In this document: positions 1-11,575 of the stretch, in pieces
How positions within the stretch are numbered: position 1 is the stretch's first letter
Layout: every line of letters begins with the position of its first letter
Source of the DNA: Cydia pomonella
Lineage: Eukaryota > Arthropoda > Insecta > Lepidoptera > Tortricidae
Assembly (NCBI RefSeq): GCF_033807575.1
Contig: NC_084708.1
Location: 4,922,501 to 4,986,500 of the forward strand
Direction: 5' to 3'
DNA length: 64,000 nucleotides
Translations under genes and position numbers: made by a program
The notes under the pieces: model-generated
Database searches by the model: none
Seen by the model: the letters and a program-made list of their open reading frames with translations, nothing else
Told to the model about the DNA's origin: nothing

Positions 1-904
1 TTACTGAAAACTATCATTAATAGACAATTGTAAGGATATTTAACATTGCCAAAATAAGGTTAAAGGTGCCCTCTAGTAGTACTTAGTCGATATTGTGATA
101 CAATGAATGGTATTATAAACATTTTTCTTTTTTCATATACTATGGACATTCCTCGATGGCACCAAGCTGCAACTGGAAAGCGATGATCACACGGCAAATA
201 AAATCGTGAAGACTGTAGCAGCCACGTCTAAGGAGGATGAATGTATCCACATTCAATATTTTATATTTATTTTTTGTTTGATATGTAAAAATGCATGTCA
301 ATAAGGTGGCAAACTATTATTAACAGAGACCGGAATTATTGTGGCATTCTTGAACTGTCATAGAGAGTTCTCATTTATCGACTTCGGGTACACATATATC
401 GATACAACGTAGAACACAAAATATTAAAAAGTTATAAAGTTAATGGATATTTGACTGTAAAAGAAGTAACTGCTTTTTTGCATTTCTTTTTACTTATTAA
501 AAAATAGCTCTATAGTTAGGGAGTACAAGTCCAGTAAGGGTTGCTAGATAGCATCTCTCCAGCAACTCTTACTGAGTTTCAACATAATTACTTATATTTT
601 CAAGAAATGAGAGGGGTAAAAAATTATAACTAACCATATTATTCTCAAAATGTTGAATTGTTTTAAGCATGACATCAGTGGAATACATTTTGAGCGCTGG
701 GATTCGGTGGTTAACAGTCATAGTCGGTCTTTCGCATGTATTGCCGTTATTCTTTAAAAACGGATGGGAAAGTTACTTACATTTTATTCACAAGAAATGC
801 AAAGTAATTTAATCATTCAAATTTTGAAATATTTTATCACCTAGGAATGTAAAATTAACGATGACGACGACTTGTGATGATTTTGAAGTTTAAATATTTT
901 TTGG
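1..904. other. No recognisable feature
   Basis: AT-rich DNA. I see no long open frame, tandem array or inverted repeat that I can support here. Confidence 0.5.
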
Positions 905-1240
905 CGTTGGTGTGGTAATTATACATTAATTCAAAACGAGTTCAATTATTCACAACCAGTGGCAGTAAATTAAAACACGATCGAAAGGAGTGTTTTAAAT
1001 CGAAACGAGTTGCCAATTATCTATTCGCACATATACAACGTTTTACAGTACATATGGCACTTTAAATTTTCGACATAGGCGCGTAAAGTGCTAATTAATT
1101 AACGCCCTAGTGCGGTAAAGTAGTACCATATGTACTATAAAAAATGTTGTGTTTCAGTCGTTCGAAAAAATTGTTTAACCCTCGTGTCTTCAAACCCCCG
1201 AAACGCTCAAGATTTCCACTTCTCTAAAATACATAACTGT
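905..1240 (-). repeat. Interspersed repeat, family C (minus copy)
   Basis: The stretch around 1176-1245 (CCCTCGTGTCTTCAAACCC ... CTCAAGATTTCCACTT) is the reverse complement of 39838-39885 (AAGTGGAATCTTGAG ... GGGTTTCAAGGCACGAGGG), so two diverged copies of one family lie in the window. The left boundary is uncertain. The family has no visible coding frame and its class is unknown to me. Confidence 0.55.
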
Positions 1241-1439
1241 TTTAGCCAAAAATATTAACTGTTGAACTATATTGAAGGCCCGGTTCACATTGAGTGGCTG
1301 CACCACTGTGCACATACAAAGTTTATTCTAACTGTAACTTTTTTGACCACATTATTTTCAATATTTCTCGATTTTTAGCGAGGTAATTTTTTTTTGATAT
1401 CATGTACCAAATAATACAAAAAAGGTACTAAAACTGGGA

Positions 1440-1521
1440 GTAAGCGTCAGGATGTCAGGACCATGATAGCTATTTATATCGTTATAAATAGCTATCATGG
1501 TCCTGACATCCTGACACTTAC
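1440..1521. repeat. 82-bp near-perfect palindrome (hairpin)
   Basis: The arms are about 40 bases each and meet at 1480/1481. Only two mismatched pairs are visible (1445/1516 and 1479/1482). The arm begins GTAAGCGTCAGGATGTCAGG and the centre is TATATCGTTATA. RNA from either strand would fold into a long stem with almost no loop. It could be a very recent snap-back duplication, a foldback element or a cruciform-forming site. A pre-miRNA is less likely because there is almost no terminal loop. Confidence 0.9.
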
Positions 1522-1665
1522 GATACTACAATACAGTAACGGGCTATAACCGCGAACCACTTCATTAGTTCATCTATTCGCCTCTCTATCACTGCGCGAT
1601 CTTTCTTTGTGCGAAAGAGAGGCACATAGACTTCCCCTTCCCCCTGACGAAATTATGCGTTCCAC

Positions 1666-3524
1666 GTCTTAATCATTAATTTAAGGCGCGGTGTATAGTA
1701 AAATGCGCTATTTTTAAATCGATATTTACAGGCTTGTACAAGGATTTCAGCGATTATTTTCTAGTATGTATAACTTCAGTCTTTGAACTAGCCGTATGCT
1801 TGTCAGAAACACGATGGCTCATCTTTTTCTCGATAGATTTTTGCTTTGAAAATATGCTTAAAACTGTATTTATTTCGATATTTTAGAAGTACTATGATGA
1901 ATATCAATATGAAATTTACTTCATTCAATAGCTTTTAAGTAACTCTAACATTTTGCTTGTCAGTTTATCGATGCGTTAAATTTTTTATTCATAATTATGA
2001 ATTGAACATTTTGTCTACTAAACGTTACCCTGCGCGGCAATACCGTCAGTACGCCAGTACGCCCGTGACAACTGTCAGCGTCGGACCTGTGCTAGTTTAG
2101 CGGACGTTACATAAAATGGATAATCACACTATAAATACACAAATATGTTATACACACAATGTTTTCATCACTCTTACGAAGAAAAAACTAATTTTTAAGC
2201 TAATTGATTCTTAAATACGGTGACATTTCAGACATCCATCCGTCATATTATCTTTTTTGACAAGTTTTACACACGCACCTGTCCGGCATACAGCCACGAT
2301 AAACCAAATGATGAAATAAATGGTGCCTTGCACCCGAGTTAAACACTCTACTTTTCATTTTTAATAGAAGGAAGGTAAAATACATGTACATTTTAAAAAA
2401 CACTGCTAAGTATAAAATTCAGTAGTACTTAATTCGTGAGGGGTACCTACTTTTAATTATCAATTTAGGTAAAATAATATTTTAAATGGCTATTACAGTA
2501 ATAATCAAATTGAATACCTATTTTTAAACGTAAACAAATAAAATTAATCCGCTTGTTTAATTTATATAAGTCATTATATTGGAACAGCTTCATTTTTAAC
2601 ACATACAGGATGCAGGAGATATACTGGATTTAAATATGTGGGATTTAAATAGTGCTTAGTGAAAGGTACCATTTCACGTTTTTGTGGAAGTGCTCAAATG
2701 GCTGTAATAGTTTATGTTATAAGTGTTGAATTTTTTTGATATTTCTGGTTTATTAACTTTCATATGGTATACACTTAAGACTTTATTTACAACATTTATC
2801 AACTATTTTGTTTTGTAAGGTGAGCAGGAGTGATATTTACCCTTCAAATTCCATTCTAAATTTTGCAAGTACTCGGTTCGGAAGTTCGTATATATTTATA
2901 CCTCTCGCTAATATTTTTATTTCACTGGTTAATTATTCTGTAAATTCAAGAATGTCACTAAATTCCATTTTTGATAATGTTAAACATAAAGTCCTTTGTA
3001 AAAGTTTGGTATAATACTTTTATACCATGCTATTTCTGGTGACATTATATTTCTTTTTTCAAGTATAAATTTCGATGACACTCTGCCGTCAATTTCAGGT
3101 CTCAGCCAATTTTACCTTCTTCTTTAAAACCTTGGACCTTGTTATGTCTTTGTGATATGCTTTTACTATTTTTCCTGCCAATACAAAATATAAGTGGAAA
3201 AATCGATCGAAAGTTTCGCAAAATATATTTTCTTCATTTTTGCATTAGGGTGCTTATGTGTAATATTTATATATTAAAAAAGTTTATTTTGAAATGAATC
3301 ACTAGTCAAGGCCTATAGTATATCCCTTCAAGTGGCAGAAGCCAAAACGTAAAAAGTAGTCACGTGGCGGGGCCCCGTCGGGTGTTCAGCGCGGATTTAG
3401 AGAATATTACAAATTCAACTATTTAAGCATATCTATTTATAAAAGTATATATTGAAGCATATATCGTTAGAATAAGCACTAAATACGCTATTCGAATAGA
3501 ACAATTAAATTATTGTCTTCTTCT
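1666..3524. other. Unassigned AT-rich DNA
   Basis: No supported gene. A weak minus-strand frame around 3050-3110 looks slightly coding-like but has stops nearby and no family I recognise. Otherwise nothing is seen. Confidence 0.4.
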
Positions 3525-3597
3525 TCTTGGTCCCTCAATGCTGAGGATCGTGACATCATGTCCTTCTGCTGAAGTTGTCCTTGTTGTTGTTAAATTA
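3525..3597 (-). repeat. Possible RTE-type LINE 3' end fragment
   Basis: CTTCTTCTTCTTGGTCCCTC followed by AATGCTGAGGATCGTGAC resembles the antisense of LINE C-terminal and 3' end sequence that often begins with (CTT)n when read on the opposite strand. It is a short fragment with no coding evidence of its own. Confidence 0.35.
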
Positions 3598-4339
3598 TTG
3601 TAATGTTTATGCATTTCGCCACATGTTTTTTTTTTTACTTTTTGTATGTTTTTAAACATATTAAGTTCATGTTCTTGGAAAATTTATGGATTAATATAAA
3701 TTGGTACATTTTTTTTCGTAAAAATTAGTCTATTCAAATGGTACCTTGTGACTTTGATATCTGTCAAGAAGGTAGTCTAGACTAGGTCCCAAAGTGGCGA
3801 CTGGCGACATAGCCATCAAAAAGGCGTTATGCACTAAAACACAACGAAAAATATTTTTTTTAATTGGTATTAACTCTGAAACTAGGCGAATTAAAAAAGT
3901 TTATATGACATTTTTGCCTCTAAATACGATCCGGAATATACTGTTAAAATCTTTCCGTTTCCTCGAGGGTACCGTGTATTTACAAAATAACCTCTTTAAA
4001 AATCAAGACAGAACTCGACCTAGGCGTTCGATCCCGGATGAACGGTCCTTAGCAACCAAGCGTTAACAAGCGTGTGTATGTATGTTTTCCTTGTCTAGCT
4101 TGCTTTTGGGCGCTAGAAGAGCGTAAATATACTTCAAAGCCTTTAATTTTGCCACTAAATATGGCAACACCTCACTAACCACCCTCTGTTGGCCGACAGC
4201 TTTCTGGCTATCGCATCGACCCGTGAGTGGTGGGCCACCACTTGAAGGGATAAATAACATAGTTGACGATAAAATAATTTTGTTCATCGGAAAGTTTTGT
4301 ATGTTAATTAACTTTACGGAACAGGTCTTAACTGTACTT

Positions 4340-4573
4340 CTTTCCAAAGGAAAATAATACTCATTGAGACAATTCTAACAACCTCAAACGCAATTTGGTT
4401 GCGATATTTTGACACAGAGTTCCTATGGCCACCTCCTCTTTCATGCATCAGATCAGCTCGATGGTACCATAATATTTCATTGTCACCCTACTTACATATG
4501 TATGCAGATTTTCAACTTCATCTGAAACCTCAGTGGGTCAAATATACTTGTAATATTTGATTACAGACAGAGT
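4340..4573 (+). repeat. Interspersed repeat, family B (plus copy 1)
   Basis: It contains the block CACAGAGTTCCTATGGCCAC, then CATCAGATCAGCTCGATGG, then ACTTACATATGTATGCA and GTGGGTCAAAT. The same blocks in the same order occur at about 45725-45930 and 62455-62700, and reversed at 26339-26555. There is no conserved frame, so this is a non-coding part of a larger unidentified element. Confidence 0.75.
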
Positions 4574-5502
4574 AGACAGACAACAGACTGATTCTTTACT
4601 AGACATTAATTAAAGTCAGTCAATTATATTCATTACTATATAACTTCGAAGTAGTAGTAGTAGTATAAGTGCATTTTTGCCATTATAAACTTTAAATAAT
4701 AAATAGTAATAGCAGTTTTCTCGACTTTTGCATTTAAAATTTATAATCGTCTTCATTGTCGTCAATTCTAAAAATAATATAGAAATAGTCGTTACAGTTA
4801 GAGTCTTGGTTCTTTTTTGAGAAGATAGCAGAATTTATCTACTTTTTGGAGCTACACATATGCTTGTGCATACCTTATGCTTATGTTTTCAGTTATCTCA
4901 ATACCAGCAAAAACATGCTACCTTTTTACGTTCACTTCCACAAATTACTTAGCTTTGCTAGTATTCTTCCTTTTTTCACTACTTGCCCGAAATTGACTTC
5001 TATTGCATTTTTAAGGTCAACTAAGTTTTGAATAGGTATCTATATATGATTTAAAGCAGACAGTTGTAACTTTTGTCTGAATTAGTAAGTAATATTATTT
5101 CGACACAAAACGATTTGGTATCATTTTACTAGGTTCTCAATTTGCCGCGGTATACTCTAGTATTATATATAATTATCAAATTTTTAATTTCATTAAGTTT
5201 AAATCATAATCAATATAAATTTCCGGAAAAGATCCCAGAACTAACAAACCAGAATACGGATGGCGTCAGAATAAGGACGTAGGCTTGCTGCGAGCGCGGC
5301 GTGCGGGGCGCCCGCCTGCCTGCTTTACCACTTCGTCTGCTTCACCCCCTCAAAAACCTAAAATCTGTCTATAAGAGCGCCTTAAGAACAATAAAACATA
5401 CGAAGAGTATTATTGTATTATTTCAGTAGTTACAGTAATAATAGGCATAAAATAGGGAATATTACGCAAAACTCTGCGTAGAGGGCGTTACTAACGCACA
5501 CG
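4574..5502. other. Unassigned DNA with a small GC-rich patch
   Basis: Mostly AT-rich and featureless. A GC-rich patch at 5280-5350 (GCGAGCGCGGCGTGCGGGG) stands out in composition but carries no supported gene. Confidence 0.4.
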
Positions 5503-5613
5503 GGGCCTACCGCGAAATGGAAAATCTAAATTGTGGTTTCTGCCTCCATCATTCTTGCATATTCGATAGACAGAGAGGCAGATAGGTAACGAAATTTCGT
5601 TTCGCGTTAGACC
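5503..5613. mobile_element. Foldback MITE, family F (copy 1)
   Basis: Starts GGGCCTACCGCGAAA and ends GAAATTTCGTTTCGCG...AGACC, so the ends are imperfect inverted repeats. The interior TGCCTC...CATATTCGA...GAGGCAGATA is shared with the copy at 57898-58008. It is about 110 bp and non-coding. Confidence 0.6.
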
Positions 5614-6363
5614 ATCTGTAACCAAAACGCCTTGATGCATCAATGCCATAGTGAAAACTTGTCAAAAAACTGTTTAAGGCATAGATAAGTTACTCTCAGG
5701 TTTATAATACATGCTAGTGCTGCTCTCTACAGCCTGAAAAAATGTATGGCCTATCTATTTCAGGAGAATGCATCGTACGCGAGCAGTTAGCAATAATATC
5801 GCCAACGACAGATTGCAAATGAAATATAGGCACCTTTATGAGTAATTCAATAACTGCACTGAAATATGATGTTCGTACTCTCTGCAGGCAGATTTACAGA
5901 AGATCAGTTGGACTCTAAATTAAGTAAAAGAAATAGTTTCCCGTAATCTACAAATTTATTAACGAGATATTTCATTATATATAACTTCGTACGAAATGAA
6001 AAGTAATACGTGGGAATATGAGAAAAAATTAGTATATTTATATTAATTTATAACCTACATGCTCATTAATGAATAATTTTTACAAGCAGTAACATTACTA
6101 GATATCTCATTTAATATAATCCGATTACATTTCCGCAACACCTCCGTATTTCACAAAATAAATCAAGACATTATGCAACTTATATAATTTTGACGTATAT
6201 ATCCGAGTCGCCCGTGTTGCGACCGTCGCGACTTTCATGTAGTAACACCTAACATGGAAAAGTAAATAATAAAGACTGAATCTTCACGGATACCGCGTTG
6301 TTCGGGAAATATATATAGGTCAAATAAATACTTAACTAAGTCGCTTGTAATAAACCTTGCGTA
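5614..6363. other. No recognisable feature
   Basis: AT-rich, no supported gene or repeat. Confidence 0.4.
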
Positions 6364-6490
6364 GATAGATAAGATAGATAGATGTATAAATAGAATACTC
6401 TTTATTGGAACACCTCAGTAAAAAGATACAAAAGAAAATAAAAAACAAACAATTGATTAAATGTAGAGGCAGACAACAGGCGGCTACGTA
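6364..6490 (-). mobile_element. LINE 3' UTR tail with (GATA)n, minus strand
   Basis: A GATA/GATAGATA run at 6364-6386 is followed by CTTTATTGGAACACCTCAG and later CAACAGGCGGCTA. This matches the order CTTTATTGCACACCTCAATA ... CAACAGGCGGTCTTAT in the longer LINE tail at 21321-21420. It is a 3' end only, with the microsatellite as the element's tail. Confidence 0.65.
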
Positions 6491-7123
6491 ACGACTTATA
6501 TATACTTATAGTACGTTATTCTTTTGTTATATAATTTATTTCATTGTCAATAATATGATAATCCGACAATATGTACGAAACGGCAGTATTTAGTTCTTAA
6601 AGCTCTGCTTCTTCTGAACATTTTTTATTCCACTTCATTTACTATTAAAATTGGTAACAAATTCTTAGGCAACTTGTCTGGCGCTATCAACTATCTCAAG
6701 TAAAATGTGGAGCCAGCGTGACTAAAATAAATATAAGTACTATTTTTTTATTGCTTTCCACAAAACCGGCAATATGTAGAATTGTGTAGCTTTATTTACA
6801 GAAATTTGGTTTCATATAGAGATTGGCAGTCATTGTTAATTAACTTCTCTCTGCGCCGAGTAAAATATAACCCGACCAAGTAATGTATTGGCTATACCAT
6901 CCATATTTAACAAACAAATTTATGACGTTTTGTAACCTTCTTATTTTGGCAAATATATACCGACACATCCGAGCATGCACATTGCGAAGGTGGTATTCTG
7001 GTTTTTCATCTTGGTCCAATGTGTATTTGCGTCTGACATTTTGCTTAATGAGAGAGTGAGACGCAATGCACATTGGACAAAGATCTTAGACTAGTGGAAT
7101 ATCACCCGAAAGGAAGAATTGAG

Positions 7124-7290
7124 TCACCGGGTGGCCCGGAGGCTCCGGGAAGTCCGATTTTTGCTTATAGCATGACCGGCTAGTCTCCGGTCCGAGCCCG
7201 CACCGGGCCACTACAGAGCTCCGGTGATGACGTAATGCTTTCCATAGAAAACGAAGCGCCGGAAGCTCCGGCCCGGCCCTGCCCCTGTGT
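7124..7290. repeat. GC-rich foldback segment
   Basis: GGCCCGGAGGCTCCGG near the left end and CCGGAAGCTCCGGCCC near the right end are imperfect inverted repeats. The whole stretch is markedly richer in G+C than its surroundings. No coding frame is supported. It may be a foldback MITE. Confidence 0.45.
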
Positions 7291-7439
7291 AGCGTGAGTC
7301 AACCTTTAATATGGCTGGCTATGCCGAAATTGCTCTTAAATACTCTATTGCACGCGTGGCAATAAAGTTGGCCAGCTGCGTTGAACGTGTACACGTAGGA
7401 GGGCTTAGGTATCTCATTCCGTAGCTGGCATTTTTTGCC

Positions 7440-7578
7440 TAAGCCTGTGAGGCAGTTATCTTCAAATGTTTTGACACGGTTATGGATGGGAGAACGCTAA
7501 AATGACCTTATTCAAGCAAAAAAAGCTTATCAGGTGATCCGTCTGCTCGTTTGCCTCCTCTACCATAAAAAAAAAAAT
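7440..7578 (+). repeat. Retroelement 3' end fragment with poly(A)
   Basis: CAGGTGATCCGTCTGCTCG, then TTTGCCTCCTCTACCAT, then an A run (7566-7577) reads as a retroelement 3' end ending in poly(A). GCCTCACA/TGTCAAAACATTT-type sequence at 7449-7482 recurs in reverse at 15163-15196, so a second repeat is mixed in. Confidence 0.5.
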
Positions 7579-8271
7579 GCTGAACGAATTTTTAGTCATC
7601 ATTTAGCAATTTTTTCGTGAACGTACTTTTGTGCTTTGACCGAGATTTGACCCCGATTTTTGACCACCAAACACTTATATCTTAAATTTTAAACAATTTC
7701 TTGTAAAGTGACTAAAGCTACGAGTAGTTCCAAATTCTCGGCAGCGCCGCTCGTAATTTGCCGACGCTTTAAATGTCTCAACTCCGCCATGTCCGACCAT
7801 TTCTGGTTTCAATTCTAGCTTCCTGAGCAAGTGCGCTTTACGATGTGTTAAATCACTTGTAAATAGTGTTACTAACTAGTTTATATTTTTTAAATATCTG
7901 TCATGGAATTCAGTCCACCAATTTTCTGCAATAAACAAGTTCTTAATTTCACATCTTATACAAAATGTCTTTAAAAATTCGACTACGACATTACAAAACA
8001 TGTTATCTTCTAAATAATTTTTTTTGGCTTTAATACACAAAAGCAAAGCTTTGTTAAAATTATCAATAATATGCACAATACAAAATTTTTGGGCTAACCT
8101 GTATTCTTGGGTTGAATCCAGTTATTAAGCGTTTTATTCGCGCCAATACATGTACGGACAAGTACGAGCGAAATGCACTATAAATAAATGACATAATCTA
8201 GATATCATTCTGATCACTGATTTAAACTTTCACGATTTTTACACATTATTTAATTACAGAAACGAAACTTA
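7579..8271. other. No recognisable feature
   Basis: AT-rich, no supported feature. Confidence 0.4.
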
Positions 8272-8717
8272 CGGCCCGATTCGAAGAATAACATAACGAT
8301 AAGTTTTGGTATAGAGTTCTTACTTAGATATCGTTTGTATGTCGTATAATTAACAGAAACAGCTTGATACGGGCTACCAATGTCACTTTGACGTTAGAAA
8401 TATCGTAGATAGATCTTATTGGGATCACAGCGGAATCGAAATAAGCATCAATTTTGACATGTCGTTTAGTTATCGATCTTTTAAAGATCTTTCCACTGTC
8501 TTAAACGTGTGTTAATCATTCTTTGACGACCAGTTTGGCCTAGTGGGTAGTGACCCTGCCTACGAAGCTGATGGTCCCGGGTTCAATATATTATATATAT
8601 CGTTGTCTAAGTACCCTCAACACAAGCCTTATTGAGCTTACTGTGGGACTTAGTCAATTTGTGTAATAATGTCCTATAATATTTATTTATTATTTATTTA
8701 TTCTTCGGATCGGGCCG
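8272..8717 (+). mobile_element. 272-bp-family MITE (copy 1), split by a SINE
   Basis: The terminal inverted repeats are CGGCCCGATTCGAAGAAT and its complement at the right end. TTA lies on both sides (8269-8271 and 8718-8720), a 3-bp target duplication of the kind made by PIF/Harbinger-type transposases. Three uninterrupted relatives in the window are exactly 272 bp. Here the right terminal repeat is cut by a SINE at 8524-8699. There is no coding capacity, so it would need a transposase supplied from elsewhere. Confidence 0.9.
8524..8699 (+). mobile_element. tRNA-derived SINE, family S1 (internally deleted)
   Basis: The head GTTTGGCCTAGTGGGTAGTG and the B-box-like GGTCCCGGGTTCAA look tRNA-derived (RNA polymerase III internal promoter). 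The body has CAAGCCTTATTGAGC and GGGACTTAGTCAATTTGTG, and the tail is (TTA/TTTA)n. ATTCTT flanks it on both sides (8518-8523 and 8700-8705). Compared with the full copy at 14759-15013, a middle part is missing after GGGTTCAA. Confidence 0.85.
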
Positions 8718-9372
8718 TTAATCGCGTATTGAGTTTTAAATAACGTTAACGTCGCAGGTAAATTTAAAAATTAACACGCGATTAAGTCCCGTTTCTATAA
8801 TTTAATAATATTATTCTGATGTCAGTGTACCTTCGAAATGGCCTGTTTATTCCTAGATATCAAATAAAACTAAATATTTGGTATAACTGACTTGAAATAT
8901 TCCAGACATTGCTACAAACTCTTACTGAATACTGAACGGCCTATTTTCTACTATTTTGCCGACATCTTACTATAAGTGAATGTCTCTTACAAGGCATGTC
9001 GGAAACTATTTCTGAGTTGAATTCGAATTTCCTGTTAAAAGTGTACATTTTGTTTGCTGTAATGAACTTTAAATACATTACTATATAGTGCTTGAGCTTC
9101 CTGAGACCCCTAATATATATACGGGGTTTATTAAATTCGCATTGTACTGCGAATTTTGTTATGTTTAAAGCGTGACAAGCAACGTCAATTACCCTGATGA
9201 GAGCGTACATTGAAAACCATATTTAATTTGTATGAAAAAGAAAAATCTATAGACTCTATAATTTTTTAACATATCGCTTTATCGCTTAAGTACAATCCAT
9301 GTTTTAATTATTTGCTCGTGTTACAGGAGACACCCTTTACGTATAGACACCCGGTACTAATATATACTAAGC
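8718..9372. other. No recognisable feature
   Basis: AT-rich, no supported gene or repeat. Confidence 0.4.
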
Positions 9373-9495
9373 AATGGCCAGTTGTATCGACCATGCCGTA
9401 ATATCGTCTGATGGTTTCTCGATAGCAGCTGTTATAAATTCCGCCGTACATCAATCAGCCGTGACAGCTGACGACCTTTTGAGCGGTATCCGATG
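9373..9495 (+). other. Small open frame of 40 codons, unassigned
   Basis: ATG at 9373 opens a 40-residue frame beginning MASCIDHAVISSDGFS and ending DDLLSGIR before TGA. Its composition is balanced rather than low-complexity. I recognise no family and see no clear splice sites, so chance is a serious alternative. No expression evidence is available. Confidence 0.15.
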
Positions 9496-9499
9496 ACCG

Positions 9500-11575
9500 T
9501 TCGGACCTTAGCCGTTCAGTGACGTTCAAATCGAAACGAAATCGATTCAAATCGACTATGAATTGGACCTTGGATACGTACAAATTTAAAGGAGATTTTT
9601 TTTAACTATTTCAAACGTTTTTTTATTATTATATAATTATATACTGTAAATCGGGATACAAAAGTGGGGTGGGATTGGATACAAACCGCCTGACGGCTTG
9701 TTTCTCCTTCCATTTTTTTCGTCGCTGGACAAGCCAATAGCAAAGTAGGCGTTAAAAACGTATAAACCCATTTCCACCCCGTTAATTAAAAATTAGGGTT
9801 GAGTTCAAAAAATCCTTTCTTAATGAAGCTCTGTACCAATTGAAGAATATACATATTCGCTAGCGCGTGCGTAACTTACCAACTTTTTATGCATCTCGCT
9901 CGTATTTGCATATTAGTCCGTGCGAGATATTTAGAAAGTAAGTTGCGCAAATGTTAACGAATATGTCAGTTTGACACTGCTGGCAGTCGTGGTAAGGTTC
10001 GCAGAGGTGGATTGTCAAAGAAAACTTTGTAGCCACAGTAAATTTACTGCCATATTTCGACACATGATTAAAATTTTAGGGCGACATTTGACTTTGATCC
10101 TTATTCTTACACTGATATGTGTTATGTAAACATTTTTGTATCAAAAAGGCAGAAAGAAAAATATATAATAAGATAAAACAACGGATAACATGTTAAAAAT
10201 GACCATGTACAGTCATCCACAAAATATGAAGAAACTAAAATCTCATTAAGTAACAGTAACATAAAAATAACTGTTACATACAGTGCTATAATGACTGTGG
10301 TCCGCAAACCCTCATTTCAAGAGCGTTTCAGCGTTTTCATTAAGATTAAGGTTTAATTTTCATAAATTTGCCGCGCTTCTGAAAAAGCAAGCATAAAATG
10401 GATATTTTTTTAATTTAACTTGTAATATATTTCTTCGTGTTTTGCCGAAAATTACATCTTTTACCTGTCTATTTGTCCTGTTTGTTCGTGTTTGTATATG
10501 ATACTAATTATAATAAACATGCTTTTTCAACATCAATTAAAAATGAATTAGCATTCCACGCCTTGGCTATTGTGTAACAGAGCTTTTTATATGAGGTATT
10601 GAAACTATTGAAACATCTTGTTCAACCTGATAACTGATTGATTGAATAGAATAAAATAGAAATAATTGCGACTGTACACTCAGAAAACATTGTGATAAGA
10701 GAAAAAACAACAAAATGCCTCTTGAAAGTGGAAAGAAAAGATATACTTTAAAAATTTTTTTTCATTTTAATTATGAATAAAACAAAGATTTTGAAGAAGA
10801 GTGCAAGGCATAATACTGTCTATGTTTGCAACAATTCTTTTACACAGTCAGTTCAAAAGTCAAGTCATCGCATGTGTATACATTCAAACTCACATGCTTG
10901 GAATATGGACTTAAATCGCTGGTTATACAGTTTAAAATAGCTTGTTTCGCTCGAACCATAGCTGGTAATGTTAACTGACTAATTGTAAGCTTTGTTGCAA
11001 CGAATTAAGGTCCATCTATGGTCTGTTAAGAGTGTACGTGTGAAAGTCAGCTCAATAAAGCCACTCCATGGCACCCTGGGGTGCATTGTCGCTTCCCTTC
11101 CAGTTTATTTGTTGTGGCTGTGAATTGTATGGAGGAATTAAGCCATAAAACGTTACTTTGCACTGGTCGCGGATACTCTTTTAGCTATTGTTGCTTTCTT
11201 AACTCATTTTGTGGTAGGTTATCAGTAAGACTCAAGTATTCGGGCGTGCTCGGATCACTATTGCCTCGAGCAGTAGAAAATTTCGATCCCCATGCAAAAA
11301 TATGAGAAGTTTTCGAAATATTTCCATGTGGAAATTTCACAATTTTGGAAACTTTCCGATGGCACTTCATTAGACACAATCTAGCGAAAGAGAAAGAGAA
11401 CATATTCGCTGTCAAAAATAGCTTTTCTTATACAGTGAGAATTCTGTACGTACCTGTAGTGCCCACTACTCCACTCTGTATTACTACGACGTAGCGGGCC
11501 GTAGCACATTGACAACTTATGCTACAGTAGCAAGAAAATGGCCGAAGACCTCGAGTAACATTCTAACTTTTATAT
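9500..11575. other. Unassigned AT-rich DNA
   Basis: No supported gene. Short frames here have no recognisable family. Confidence 0.4.

Noticed and set aside
1545..1665. Third copy of MITE family F
   Set aside because: Shares ACCGCGAA and GCCTCTCTATCAC-like blocks with 5503 and 57898, but the ends do not line up well enough to define an element.
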